This document shows, one piece after another, positions 1-7,593 of a stretch of DNA of 17,436 nt. A model generated the notes under the pieces. That model was not told the DNA's origin and did not search any database. It saw only the letters and a program-made list of their open reading frames with translations. The DNA is from Chloroflexota bacterium (lineage in GTDB: Bacteria; Chloroflexota; Anaerolineae; Promineifilales; Promineifilaceae): NCBI GenBank assembly GCA_020353135.1, contig CP070688.1:2974041-2991476 (forward strand), written 5' to 3'. Numbering within the stretch: the first letter of the stretch is position 1; each line of letters opens with the position of its first letter. The position numbers and the translations under genes are program-made.

Positions 1-299
1 TGGCTGCTCTCATCGAAGACTCAGGCTTGAGCTTCGTTGAACTGGCCGAGAACATGCGGGCGGCCTATGAAGCGGCCGTCGACCAGGCGGTTGAAGATGG
101 CGTGATTACAGCCGAAGAGGCTGAAGCGTTACAGGAAGCACGTGCAGCCAGAGGTCTCTTTGGCGGACACGGCAGCGGTGGACGTGGCTTTTGCGGCCGG
201 GGCAGCTTCCCCGGACGAGGCATGCAAGGCGGCAATAGCGGCTTCCGCGGCTTCGGCCAGCCTTTCAGCGCCCCAGCGCCGACCGGCACAAGCATCTGA
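1..299 (+). CDS. C-terminal part of a Gly/Arg-rich protein of unknown function (5' end outside window)
   Basis: The reading frame is open from the left window edge to TGA at 297-299, so the first in-frame TTG at 27 need not be the start. The visible 98 residues begin with a charged helical stretch. It holds a GLS-F-VEL motif, then a helix-turn-helix-like pair of helices (AAYEAAVDQAVEDG followed by ITAEEAEAL). After that comes a low-complexity tail rich in Gly, Arg and Phe, with one Cys and no aromatic-rich fold. The helical part resembles the repeated 'AAVADGVITEEQA' units of DUF2680/YckD-like exported proteins; I recall the pattern but cannot test it. Its composition recalls the Gly-rich lipoprotein at 6619-7593, which also has a GLS-I-EEF motif. 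Function is not recognised. Confidence 0.7.
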   Translation, partial: AALIEDSGLSFVELAENMRAAYEAAVDQAVEDGVITAEEAEALQEARAARGLFGGHGSGGRGFCGRGSFPGRGMQGGNSGFRGFGQPFSAPAPTGTSI

Positions 300-420
300 T
301 CCATGCTTAATTACGTAGAAGCTTAACGAAGGCTCAATACAAGCAACGTAATGTAGGAAGGTTACGTAAGAACGAATCGTAGGAATGTAACATAGCTTTG
401 TAGTGTGATATAGAATGGCC

Positions 421-446
421 GGGAGCGTGACGCAAGTGACGCTCCC
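421..446 (+). terminator. GC-rich hairpin, possible terminator or leader structure
   Basis: A perfect 8-bp inverted repeat, GGGAGCGT (421-428) and ACGCTCCC (439-446), surrounds a 10-base loop. It sits 121 bases after the stop of the Gly-rich protein and 58 bases before the GTG of the protease gene. No T-tract follows, so a classical intrinsic terminator is not shown; it could also be a 5' leader structure of the protease mRNA. The rest of 300-504 is AT-richer and holds several TACGTA/GTAGGAA-like words, including the palindrome TTACGTAA at 362-369, but no convincing promoter. Confidence 0.3.
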
Positions 447-504
447 GCGCCTCTTGCATTGTTCTGAAAGAAATTAAAACCCGAACAGAATTGGAGTTAA
501 AGAC

Positions 505-1785
505 GTGAGAATCGTTTCTCAGCTACATATCTTCTTGCTGGCCAGCGTGATGATATTGGTCTTGGCCGCCTGCGCCCAGAATCAGGAATCGAACCCGGCG
601 GCACCGGCCAGCGCCGTTGATACCGACGAAATCGTGGCCACCGTTATGGCCCAGATCGAAGCGGATTTGGGCGAGCCAGCCCTCGCTGACGCGCCACAGA
701 GCGAACAGGCGTCGGCCGATTTCGACCTGGGTACCGTGGTTTCAACGGTCGTGGAAGAGGTTGAAGCCCGGCTGGCCGAGCGGCAGCCCCAACCGGTGAT
801 GAATGAGGAGCCGACCCCAGAAATCACTGGAGACGCCCTTCAAAATGGACTCATCGATCTGTACAGGCGAGCTAATCCGGCCGTCGTCTTCATTATTGTG
901 CCGCCGATCGGCAGCGGTAGTGGTTTCGTATTCAGCCAGGACGGATACATCGTGACCAATAATCACGTTGTGGAGAACGGCCGGGAATACGAGGTCGTCT
1001 TCGCCGGCGGAGAACGCCGTGACGCTGAACTGGTTGGCGCCGATGTGGATAGCGACCTGGCGGTAATCAAGGTCGACGCACTGCCCGATGGCGTCCAACC
1101 GCTGCCCTTGGGTTCGTCTGATGATCTGGCCGTTGGCCAATTCGTAGTGGCCATCGGCAATCCTTTTGGCGAGCAAGGATCCATGTCCTTGGGCATTGTC
1201 AGCGGCCTCGGCCGTTCTCTGCGTTCGCAGCGCGAGCTGCAAACGGGCAGTTCTTACTCCCTGCCGCAGGTAGTGCAGACCGATGCGCCGATCAATCCCG
1301 GTAATTCTGGCGGCCCGCTGCTCAACTTGGACGGCGAAGTGGTAGGCGTCAATTCCGCCATTGCCAGTACCAGCGGCAGTAATTCAGGGGTGGGCTTCTC
1401 CATCCCGGTGAAGGCCGTCAGGCGGATTGTGCCCAGCCTGATAGATGACGGCTCCTTTGAGTATCCGTATATGGGCGCCGCCTTTGAGGATGAAATTTCC
1501 CTGGATGACCAGAACACCTTTGACCTGCCGCAGACTTCAGGCGCCTATGTGGTTTCGATAACCGATGGCAGCCCGGCCGACGAAGCCGGTTTAAGGGCGG
1601 CCAGTGGAACAACCGGCCGCGGGGGCGATCTCATTATCGCCATCGACGAAAACCCCATCGTCGATTTCGACGATCTCAATAGTTATCTGGCTCTTGAAAC
1701 AGTCGTGGGCCAGACGATCTTAATACGTGTGCTACGCGATGGCCAGACATTAGATCTGCCGCTGACCCTGGGCGAGAGGCCTTAG
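505..1785 (+). CDS. HtrA/DegP-like serine protease with one PDZ domain, lipid-anchored
   Basis: An S1C trypsin-like protease of 426 aa, expected to cleave misfolded proteins outside the cytoplasmic membrane. Residues 7-22 are a hydrophobic signal ending in lipobox L20-A21-A22 before C23, so the mature protein should be lipid-anchored. Residues 24-110 are an acidic linker in which a helical segment occurs twice (about 43-55 and 78-90). The protease domain spans about 115-312, with the catalytic triad visible: H154 in TNNHVVENG, D184 in DSDLAVIKV, S268 in the family motif NPGNSGGPL. A single PDZ domain covers about 330-424, with GSPADEAGL as its ligand-loop signature. The GTG start is supported by TGGAG at 492-496, eight bases upstream. 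DegP has two PDZ domains; one is usual for DegS or HtrA lipoprotein-like forms. A 181-base gap with its own promoter separates it from the YceI gene. Confidence 0.95.
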   Translation: MRIVSQLHIFLLASVMILVLAACAQNQESNPAAPASAVDTDEIVATVMAQIEADLGEPALADAPQSEQASADFDLGTVVSTVVEEVEARLAERQPQPVMNEEPTPEITGDALQNGLIDLYRRANPAVVFIIVPPIGSGSGFVFSQDGYIVTNNHVVENGREYEVVFAGGERRDAELVGADVDSDLAVIKVDALPDGVQPLPLGSSDDLAVGQFVVAIGNPFGEQGSMSLGIVSGLGRSLRSQRELQTGSSYSLPQVVQTDAPINPGNSGGPLLNLDGEVVGVNSAIASTSGSNSGVGFSIPVKAVRRIVPSLIDDGSFEYPYMGAAFEDEISLDDQNTFDLPQTSGAYVVSITDGSPADEAGLRAASGTTGRGGDLIIAIDENPIVDFDDLNSYLALETVVGQTILIRVLRDGQTLDLPLTLGERP

Positions 1786-1786
1786 G

Positions 1787-1877
1787 AGTGGCGAGCGGAC
1801 AGTGGGCAGTGGAGAGTGGACAGTGACCAGCGGGAAGTGGCGAGAGGCAAGTAGCATTAAGCAAGCAGCAGGTAACA
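1787..1877 (+). repeat. Degenerate tandem heptanucleotide array (consensus AGTGGNN)
   Basis: Starting one base after the protease stop codon, ten consecutive in-phase 7-base units all begin with AG: AGTGGCG, AGCGGAC, AGTGGGC, AGTGGAG, AGTGGAC, AGTGACC, AGCGGGA, AGTGGCG, AGAGGCA, AGTAGCA (1787-1856). Three further decayed units (TTAAGCA, AGCAGCA, GGTAACA) reach 1877. No indel breaks the phase. The type resembles the short tandemly repeated heptamers known from filamentous cyanobacteria. No coding role is likely, although the reverse strand gives a Cys/Pro/Leu-rich chance reading frame. Confidence 0.85.
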
Positions 1878-1904
1878 AACAAAAAGGCGTGTGGCGGACT
1901 GGTT

Positions 1905-1932
1905 TTGGGATGGGGTGCAGGTTCGCTAAAAT
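1905..1932 (+). promoter_or_regulatory. Probable sigma-70-type promoter of the YceI/two-component operon
   Basis: A -35-like TTGGGA (1905-1910) lies 16 bases upstream of a -10-like TAAAAT (1927-1932). A strong Shine-Dalgarno, GAGGAGG (1951-1957), follows nine bases before the GTG at 1967. The -10 matches five of six consensus bases and the -35 four of six. The promoter falls just after the heptad array. Confidence 0.4.
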
Positions 1933-1966
1933 AGAGTCAGTAATCAGCTAGAGGAGGCATTCACAA

Positions 1967-2848
1967 GTGAAGAATTTCGTCAAAATACCGATACTGTTGG
2001 CTTTGGTGACCCTGGCTCTGACGGCCTGCGGGCTCTTGCAAGAACCTGAAGAGGCCAGTGGGACCATTGAGGCCATTCCCTTGGAAGTGGCAACTTCGAT
2101 GCCCGAGGTTGAACCGGTCGAAGAGGCGCCGGTTGAGGAACCGACAGAGGTTATGGCTGAAGAGCCGGCGGCCTATCCGGCGCCAGAAGAACCCGCGACA
2201 ACTCCAGATACTGAAGATGCGGCCTATCCCGCGCCAGAGGAAGCGGAGAGCAGTTCATCAGAATCCGAAGCCTATCCAGCGCCGGAGGCAGAAGCTGAAG
2301 CGCCAGCGAGCGTCTTGCGCATCTATGAAATCAGCCAGGAAGATTCCCAGGTGCGCTTTGAGCTAAACGAGGAACTGCGCGGCCAGCCGAAGACTGTTGT
2401 CGGCGTCACCGACCAGGTTGCCGGTGAAATGGCCGTCAATCTGAGCGATCTCGCCTCGACGCAGGTGGGCGTGATCCGGATCAATGCCCGCACATTAGCC
2501 ACGGATAACAACTTCCGCAACCGGGCCATCCAGAACGAGATCCTGGATACCGGCGCCCATGAGTTCATCACTTTCACGCCTACATCGGTTGACGGACTGC
2601 CCGCCAGCGCGGCCGTGGGCGAAGAAGTGGCTTTCACGATTTCCGGTGACCTGACGATTCGCGATATCACCCAGCCGGTTATCTTCAACGTAACCGCAAC
2701 CGCAGTTTCCGAGGGCGAATTAGCGGGCACGGCCAGCGCGGTGGTCTTGCGGGCCGACTTTGGCCTGGAAATCCCGAGCGTGCCCAACGTGGCCAACGTG
2801 GAAGAAGAGGTTGAGCTTTATATTGACTTCGTAGCCTTCGAAGATTAG
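1967..2848 (+). CDS. YceI-domain lipoprotein with AYPAPE-repeat linker
   Basis: A 293-aa exported lipoprotein. The signal peptide ends in lipobox L18-T19-A20 before C21. Residues 22-113 are a low-complexity acidic linker rich in Glu, Pro and Ala, carrying three copies of AYPAPE (around 69, 86 and 102). Residues 115-292 match the YceI family, a lipocalin-like beta-barrel that binds isoprenoid or other amphipathic lipids: the start YEISQEDSQVRFEL, the FRNRAIQNEILDT loop, FTPTSV, and the late ISGDLTIRDITQPVIFNV strand pair are typical. The GTG start has an excellent ribosome site (GAGGAGG). The stop TAG is followed directly by the ATG of the response regulator with no spacer, suggesting translational coupling and a shared operon. 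The ligand is unknown; the linker probably holds the barrel away from the membrane or through a cell wall. Confidence 0.92.
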   Translation: MKNFVKIPILLALVTLALTACGLLQEPEEASGTIEAIPLEVATSMPEVEPVEEAPVEEPTEVMAEEPAAYPAPEEPATTPDTEDAAYPAPEEAESSSSESEAYPAPEAEAEAPASVLRIYEISQEDSQVRFELNEELRGQPKTVVGVTDQVAGEMAVNLSDLASTQVGVIRINARTLATDNNFRNRAIQNEILDTGAHEFITFTPTSVDGLPASAAVGEEVAFTISGDLTIRDITQPVIFNVTATAVSEGELAGTASAVVLRADFGLEIPSVPNVANVEEEVELYIDFVAFED

Positions 2849-3538
2849 ATGACACAAACGATCCTGGTTGTCGACGACGACAACGAACTGCGCCACCTGG
2901 TCAAGTCTTACCTGATCGAAGAAGGCTTCCGGGTAGTCACGGCGGTCGATGGGCGGCAGGCGCTGTTCGTCGCCCGCGAAGAGAAGCCCGAACTCATCGT
3001 CCTCGACTTGATGATGCCCGAGATGGGCGGCTACGATTTCATGCGCGCCTTCGCCAGGGAAGCGGACACGCCGATCATTCTCCTGACGGCCAGGATCGAA
3101 GAGGGGGACAAGGTGCTGGGCCTGGAACTAGGCGCAGACGATTATGTGACCAAGCCTTTTAGCTTGCGCGAGCTAACTGCTCGCGTTCGAGCGGTTCTCA
3201 GGCGGGCTGGCAAGGGTCCAACAGAAGCCGAGATCCTGCGCTCGGCCGATATCACGCTGGACGTGTCAGGACGGATTACTACCGTCGGCCAGGAGAGAAT
3301 CGACCTGACGCCGTCTGAGTTTGCATTGCTGGCGACGTTGATGGCGGCGCCCGGCCGCACCTTCTCACGCCTCGAACTGCTGAATCACCTGCAAGACTCG
3401 GCCTACGAAGGCTACGAGCGGACGATAGACGTGCATATTCGCCGGCTGCGGACCAAGATCGAGCCCGATCCGCGCCGTCCGCGTTACGTCGAAACGGTCT
3501 TTGGCTTTGGCTACCGCTTTGCGGTAGAAGACGGCTGA
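2849..3538 (+). CDS. OmpR/PhoB-family response regulator
   Basis: A 229-aa two-component response regulator. The receiver domain (about 3-117) has the acidic pocket D9-D10, phospho-acceptor D53 in LIVLDLMMPEMGG, T80 in LLTAR, and K102 in VTKPF. The winged-helix DNA-binding domain (about 128-226) shows LTPSEFALL, the recognition-helix region RTIDVHIRRLRTKIE and the C-terminal hairpin YVETVFGFGYRF, all typical of the OmpR/PhoB class. It starts immediately after the YceI stop (TAG then ATG) and ends in a TGATG overlap with the kinase gene, so all three are probably translated from one message. No strong Shine-Dalgarno is seen before its ATG, in keeping with coupled translation. It should be phosphorylated by the kinase encoded next; targets are unknown. 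Confidence 0.96.
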   Translation: MTQTILVVDDDNELRHLVKSYLIEEGFRVVTAVDGRQALFVAREEKPELIVLDLMMPEMGGYDFMRAFAREADTPIILLTARIEEGDKVLGLELGADDYVTKPFSLRELTARVRAVLRRAGKGPTEAEILRSADITLDVSGRITTVGQERIDLTPSEFALLATLMAAPGRTFSRLELLNHLQDSAYEGYERTIDVHIRRLRTKIEPDPRRPRYVETVFGFGYRFAVEDG

Positions 3539-4917
3539 TGCGCTCGCTGACGCTCAAGCTCACCCTGGCTTTTCTTTTTGTCAGCATCGTCGGCGTGGCC
3601 TTGATCGCCATCGTGGTCCGCCAGCAGACACAGCGCCAATTCGACCAATTTGTCCTGGATCGCTATCAGCGTGACCTGCTGGACGACTTGTCAGCGTATT
3701 ACCGGCAGAATGGAAGCTGGCAGGATTTTAACGCCATCGTGATTCGCACTCCCGCACGCCGGCCGGGGATGGCGTCTAATTTTGTCCCGGCCCCAGTCAC
3801 CCTGACCGATGTCGACGGTCGCGTGGTCTTTGGTGGACGGCGCTACGAGTTCGGGCAAGAGGTGGGACGAGAGGAGCTGGATAAAGCCGTTCCGGTTGAA
3901 GTGGAAGGGGATACCGTTGGCTGGGTCCTTTTCACTGGCATTGGCGATCAGACGCTCCGGTTACCAGAATCACTGGAGTCGAGATTCTTAAACAGAATCA
4001 ATCAGGTGATCCTGTTCGGCGCTGCAGGCGCGGTGTTCGTTGCCCTGATATTAGGCATATTCTTGGCCAGAACGATCTCGCGGCCGGTCCAGGAAGTCAC
4101 CGCGGCCACGCAGATCGTGGCCGGGGGCGATCTGGGTTATCAGGTCCCGGTCCGAACCCAGGACGAATTGGGCGAGCTGGCCGCTTCCTTTAACCAGATG
4201 AGCGCCGATTTGGCCCAGGTAACCGAGCAGCGACGCCAGATGACGGCCGACATCGCCCACGATCTGCGCACCCCCCTCAGCGTGATCCTGGGTTACATGG
4301 AGGCTCTGAGCACTGGCAGACTGCAGCCGAAGGCCGAAACTTTCGACGTCATGTACGCCAAGGGGCAGCATTTGCAACATCTGATCGACGATTTACGGGT
4401 GCTGGCCCTGGCCGACTCTGGTGAATTAACCCTGACCCGCCGGCCGACTGAAGCGCTGGCCTTACTAGAGCACACCGCTCTGGCCTACCAGGTGCAGGCC
4501 CAGGAGAAGCGCATCCAGTTAACTGTCGACGCGCAAGAGAATCTGCCGCCAATAGACGTCGATCCGGAGCGTATCGCCCAGGTTTTAAATAACCTGGTCA
4601 GCAACGCCCTGCGCCACACGCCGGACGAGGGCGAGATCGTGCTGTCGGCAGAATTGGGCGGCGCGGCCGTGCTGCTGAAGGTCCGCGATAACGGAGCCGG
4701 CATCGACGCCGAAGATCTGCCCCATATCTTCGACCGCTTCTACCGGGGCGATAAATCACGCCAGCAAAACGAGAACGGTGAATCGGGCCTGGGACTGGCC
4801 ATCGCCAAGTCCATTGTCGAAGCCCACGGTGGCGCTATTTCCGTGGCCGCGCCGGCCGGTGAAGGGACGTCATTCATCGTCTCGCTGCCTCAAGCGAGCG
4901 CCTTGCCACGAGCCTAG
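3538..4917 (+). CDS. HAMP-domain sensor histidine kinase (BaeS/CpxA-like layout)
   Basis: A 459-aa membrane histidine kinase and likely partner of the response regulator, whose stop it overlaps by one base. Two membrane helices (about 8-28 and 156-177) flank an external sensing segment of about 125 residues. A HAMP domain (178-230) leads into the dimerisation helix with phospho-acceptor H241 in DIAHDLRTPLSVI. The ATPase domain shows the N box (NNLVSNALRH, 351-360), the G1 box (D384-N-G-A-G), an F box (IFDRFYRGD) and the G2 box (GESGLGLAIAK). All catalytic motifs are intact. The sensing segment has no domain I can name. Operon position after a YceI lipoprotein suggests a cell-surface or membrane-stress signal, but this is inference. 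Confidence 0.95.
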   Translation: MRSLTLKLTLAFLFVSIVGVALIAIVVRQQTQRQFDQFVLDRYQRDLLDDLSAYYRQNGSWQDFNAIVIRTPARRPGMASNFVPAPVTLTDVDGRVVFGGRRYEFGQEVGREELDKAVPVEVEGDTVGWVLFTGIGDQTLRLPESLESRFLNRINQVILFGAAGAVFVALILGIFLARTISRPVQEVTAATQIVAGGDLGYQVPVRTQDELGELAASFNQMSADLAQVTEQRRQMTADIAHDLRTPLSVILGYMEALSTGRLQPKAETFDVMYAKGQHLQHLIDDLRVLALADSGELTLTRRPTEALALLEHTALAYQVQAQEKRIQLTVDAQENLPPIDVDPERIAQVLNNLVSNALRHTPDEGEIVLSAELGGAAVLLKVRDNGAGIDAEDLPHIFDRFYRGDKSRQQNENGESGLGLAIAKSIVEAHGGAISVAAPAGEGTSFIVSLPQASALPRA

Positions 4918-4931
4918 TTGACAACCGGAAC

Positions 4932-5297
4932 ATGAGAATCTTTTGCTTTGACGATGGCTTTGGCGGGATGATCGATGACTACGGCAGCAAGAACGTGGTC
5001 TTTTCGCGGATAGCGCGCCTTTCTGGCGATGCGTATGTAAGCTCCATGCACGTAGGGCCTAATGGCGTCATCGGCTATCATCAAGCGATGATGCCGCAAT
5101 TGTTCCTGGTTGTGCAAGGTGATGGCTGGGTGAGAGGAAGAACGGCCGAACGAACACGAATCCGGGCGGGGCAGGCAGCCTTCTGGGAGACGGGAGAGTG
5201 GCATGAATCGGGGACCGAAACCGATATGTTGGCGATTGTAATTGAAGTACAGGACGAGGAGTTTGATCCTGCTGAATTTCTGAGCAACTGTTTCTGA
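4932..5297 (+). CDS. Small single-domain cupin protein
   Basis: A 121-aa cytoplasmic protein with a single cupin beta-barrel. The region G45-G63 fits cupin motif 1 (GYHQAMMPQLFLVVQGDG), with H50 at a metal-ligand position but Gln56 where Glu is usual. Motif 2 is G80-H91 (AGQAAFWETGEWHES), with H91 conserved and Pro replaced by Glu. A weakened ligand set means metal binding is uncertain; it may be a ligand-sensing rather than a catalytic cupin. It starts 14 bases after the kinase stop on the same strand, so it is probably the last gene of the two-component operon. The ribosome site is weak (CCGGAA). Its substrate is not recognisable. Confidence 0.8.
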   Translation: MRIFCFDDGFGGMIDDYGSKNVVFSRIARLSGDAYVSSMHVGPNGVIGYHQAMMPQLFLVVQGDGWVRGRTAERTRIRAGQAAFWETGEWHESGTETDMLAIVIEVQDEEFDPAEFLSNCF

Positions 5298-5382
5298 ATT
5301 AACGGACCAGACTTGCCTACACTTAGGTGGCGGAAGTAGTGAGTTTAGGGGAAAAGCTGCCATCGAAGCGGCTTCGTTCCGC

Positions 5383-6600
5383 TCAATCTGCCGTGCCCTT
5401 CACGTGCTGATCGAAGAAGTCGATCGAGCGCTGCATGGCCGTCCAGAAATTGGCGTAGATATTGTGATTGTCGCCTTCATACAGGTAGAGTTCGGCCGGC
5501 CGATCGGCAGCCAGGACTTGCTCGTATAGAACTTCCGAGAATTCGGCCGGCACCGACGCGTCGGTCGTGGCGTGGTGCAGTTGCAGTGGGCCCGAGAGAT
5601 CGCCGACGTAGCTGTTGGCCGATATAGCCGCCCAAAACTCGGGATTATCCTCCACCGTGCCGTAAGTCTCAAACAAGTCGGTCCGCCAGCGGCCCCGACT
5701 CGCCCAGGTCGGATTGGGCGTCGGCGTCGGTCCGTCGCCGGCCCGGCGCCGCCAGCGATCGAACAGATCAGGATAAGAGGCAACGACGCCGCCCCAAATC
5801 ACGCCGGCATCAATCTCGTCCGAGACCACCATGGCCCGAAGGGTGATGAATCCGCCCATGGAGTGGCCCCACATACCGATCCGGTCCGGATCCGCCTCGG
5901 GGAGCGACTTGACAGCTGCCAGGCCATTGAGGACGTCAATCGTGTAGCCCGGGGAGCCGTAACCGCCGCTGGCCCGACCCTCTGACTCTCCATGGCCGCG
6001 ATAGTCGGAGCGGAAGACGATGTAGCCATTGCGGGCAAAAGCGTCCTGATAGTCGACGTAGCGTTCGGTGGTCCGGTATTCGTCGGGCGGGATGTAGCCG
6101 TGATTGAAGATGATGATCGGCCAGCCGCCGTCGGGTGTTTGCCCCCAGGGCACGTTCAACAGGCTATAGATCTTGTTGCCCTCGGAATGGTAGGAGACGA
6201 GAAAGCGGCTGTAGTTGACACCGGGCTCGAGCGTCTGTTCGAAGCTTAGTTCGCTCCCGGGATACTCATAGCGGCGCATTACCTCGATCATTAGCGGATG
6301 AAGGGGCGTCGGCGTCGCGGTGGGTGGGGGTGTATGGGTCGGCGACGGCGCCGACGTGCCCGTCGATTGGGGAGTTGGCGTGGCGCTAGGCTTGGCCGTT
6401 GGGCTGGGTGGCACGGTGACCGGTGGTTGTGCTACCGGTTGTTTGGCCAGGTTTTGTTCAGTGGCGGTTGGCGAGGCGGCGGCTGTGACCGGAGTTGATT
6501 CGGCGTCATCAGCCCGGTCACAGGCCGCCATGAATATGATGGCAACAAATGCGGCCAGGAGGCAGCCAACTTTGTAGGCGCCTGCTATCTTGGCTGGCAT
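5383..6600 (-). CDS. Lipid-anchored alpha/beta hydrolase, prolyl-oligopeptidase (S9)-like
   Basis: A 405-aa exported hydrolase. The signal peptide ends in lipobox M24-A25-A26 before C27. Residues 31-100 form a Thr/Pro/Ser/Ala-rich linker with repeated TP. The hydrolase domain starts near 120 and carries the oxyanion segment FNHGY (165-169), DYRGHGES (199-206 region), nucleophile S247 in GHSMGG, acid D347 in ATTDASVP and catalytic H379 in GDNHNI, so the triad is complete. Family members hydrolyse peptide or ester bonds; which one applies here cannot be told. A PTPTPNP insert interrupts the cap region near 281-287. The ATG lies 18 bases beyond the stop of the Gly-rich lipoprotein gene, and the strand is the same, so it may be the last gene of the exporter operon, though no clear Shine-Dalgarno is present. 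It converges on the cupin gene. Confidence 0.9.
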   Translation of the reverse strand: MPAKIAGAYKVGCLLAAFVAIIFMAACDRADDAESTPVTAAASPTATEQNLAKQPVAQPPVTVPPSPTAKPSATPTPQSTGTSAPSPTHTPPPTATPTPLHPLMIEVMRRYEYPGSELSFEQTLEPGVNYSRFLVSYHSEGNKIYSLLNVPWGQTPDGGWPIIIFNHGYIPPDEYRTTERYVDYQDAFARNGYIVFRSDYRGHGESEGRASGGYGSPGYTIDVLNGLAAVKSLPEADPDRIGMWGHSMGGFITLRAMVVSDEIDAGVIWGGVVASYPDLFDRWRRRAGDGPTPTPNPTWASRGRWRTDLFETYGTVEDNPEFWAAISANSYVGDLSGPLQLHHATTDASVPAEFSEVLYEQVLAADRPAELYLYEGDNHNIYANFWTAMQRSIDFFDQHVKGTAD

Positions 6601-6618
6601 ATTATCTATTGTAATTTG

Positions 6619-7593
6619 CTATTCTTGTCCTAACCACTGATTGGCCAATTGCTCTGGATCGAACTGGTCCGCGTTGGCTAGCTCGCCGAAGGCTTCAACC
6701 AGCGCCGCTCGCACAGCCTCGACGTCGCCGCCATCCGCTTCAATGAAATCCGCAAGAGTTTGCCCTTCGGCAAATGTCGCCTGGAATTCTTCGATGCTAA
6801 GACCGGTCTCTTCGCCGATCACCTCGAAAACTGTTTCGAACAGAAGGCCCCGGTCGGCCGGCGCTTCGCCGGTTTTTGTCTGCATCATGCGAACGACCGC
6901 GCCGGTCAAGAAGCGTTCCTGCATATCGCCAAGGCCGCTTTCGGCAAACTCTGCCCTGCGGGTGGCGATGTCGTCTTCGCTGAAATTGCCGCCAAAGCCA
7001 CCCGGTCCACCACCGGGCCCGCCGCCAGGTCCACCTCCAAAGCCGCCAGGTCCGCCGCCGAATCCGCCTCGCAAAGTGCCGCCTTCGTCCTCGCCACGTT
7101 GACCGCCGAAACCACGGAAGCCGCCGAAGCCCAACTCGTCGCTCTCCACGAACTCTGTCAAACTCTCTTCAGTCAATTGCATCTCGGCTATGGCCGCCAC
7201 TTGCTCGGCCGACATGGAGCCCTGAACTTGCTTGACGACCGCGTCCAGCTCCGCCTGGGCTGTCGTCTGGCTGTTGCTCAGGCTTTGCAGAGCCTGCCAC
7301 AAGGGCAGTAAATCGGCCGCCTGCTGCTCGCTCACGGCCAATTCGCCGTCATCTAGCTTCAGTGTACCCAGGGCCAGCTGACCCATAGGCGAGAGGGCGT
7401 TGTTGAAGTCATCGTTTATCTGGGCAATTATCGTCTCAACTTCATCGCTCCCGGCGTCCATACTCTCATCTGACTCTCTCTGTACTCGTTCGTCTCCGCC
7501 GCTGGCTTGTCCATTTCCGCTATCCTGGCTACAAGCCGCCAGCCCAAGCACGAATATCGGCCCGAGCAGCATGGCAAAATACTTTCGTTTCAT
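6619..7593 (-). CDS. Gly-rich lipoprotein with Spy-like helical N-terminal part, exporter-associated
   Basis: A 324-aa lipoprotein, signal ending in L18-A19-A20 before C21. After an acidic stretch come helices at 51-140 containing QAADLLPLWQALQSL and MSAEQVAAIAEMQLT; these weakly recall the LTxxQ motifs of Spy/CpxP periplasmic chaperones. Residues 155-195 are a low-complexity Gly/Phe/Pro stretch built from repeated GGGPGG and GGFGG. Residues 200-320 are helical again, with ETGLSIEEFQATFAEGQTLADF, a motif type common in Gly-rich exported proteins. The ATG is set by AAGGAG (complement of 7601-7606), seven bases upstream. It lies downstream of the permease, ATPase and adaptor genes on the same strand, with 138 bases between it and the permease. 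It could be an accessory, sensor or substrate of the exporter. No defined family is recognised. Confidence 0.85.
   Translation of the reverse strand: MKRKYFAMLLGPIFVLGLAACSQDSGNGQASGGDERVQRESDESMDAGSDEVETIIAQINDDFNNALSPMGQLALGTLKLDDGELAVSEQQAADLLPLWQALQSLSNSQTTAQAELDAVVKQVQGSMSAEQVAAIAEMQLTEESLTEFVESDELGFGGFRGFGGQRGEDEGGTLRGGFGGGPGGFGGGPGGGPGGGPGGFGGNFSEDDIATRRAEFAESGLGDMQERFLTGAVVRMMQTKTGEAPADRGLLFETVFEVIGEETGLSIEEFQATFAEGQTLADFIEADGGDVEAVRAALVEAFGELANADQFDPEQLANQWLGQE

Noticed and set aside
1676..1882. Minus-strand frame rich in Cys, Pro, Leu and His opposite the heptad array
   Set aside because: It is the reverse translation of the 7-base repeat and overlaps the protease gene end; no start signal or domain.
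4918..4946. TTGACA at 4918-4923 as a promoter for the cupin gene
   Set aside because: No -10 box occurs at a suitable distance, and the start codon lies only eight bases downstream.
5364..5383. Terminator-like palindrome between the convergent cupin and hydrolase genes
   Set aside because: Only five base pairs can form, in two competing ways, with no T-tract on either strand.
6641..7102. Plus-strand frame with Pro-rich repeats inside the Gly-rich lipoprotein gene
   Set aside because: The Pro repeat is simply the complement of the Gly codons; the minus-strand gene has signal peptide and ribosome site.
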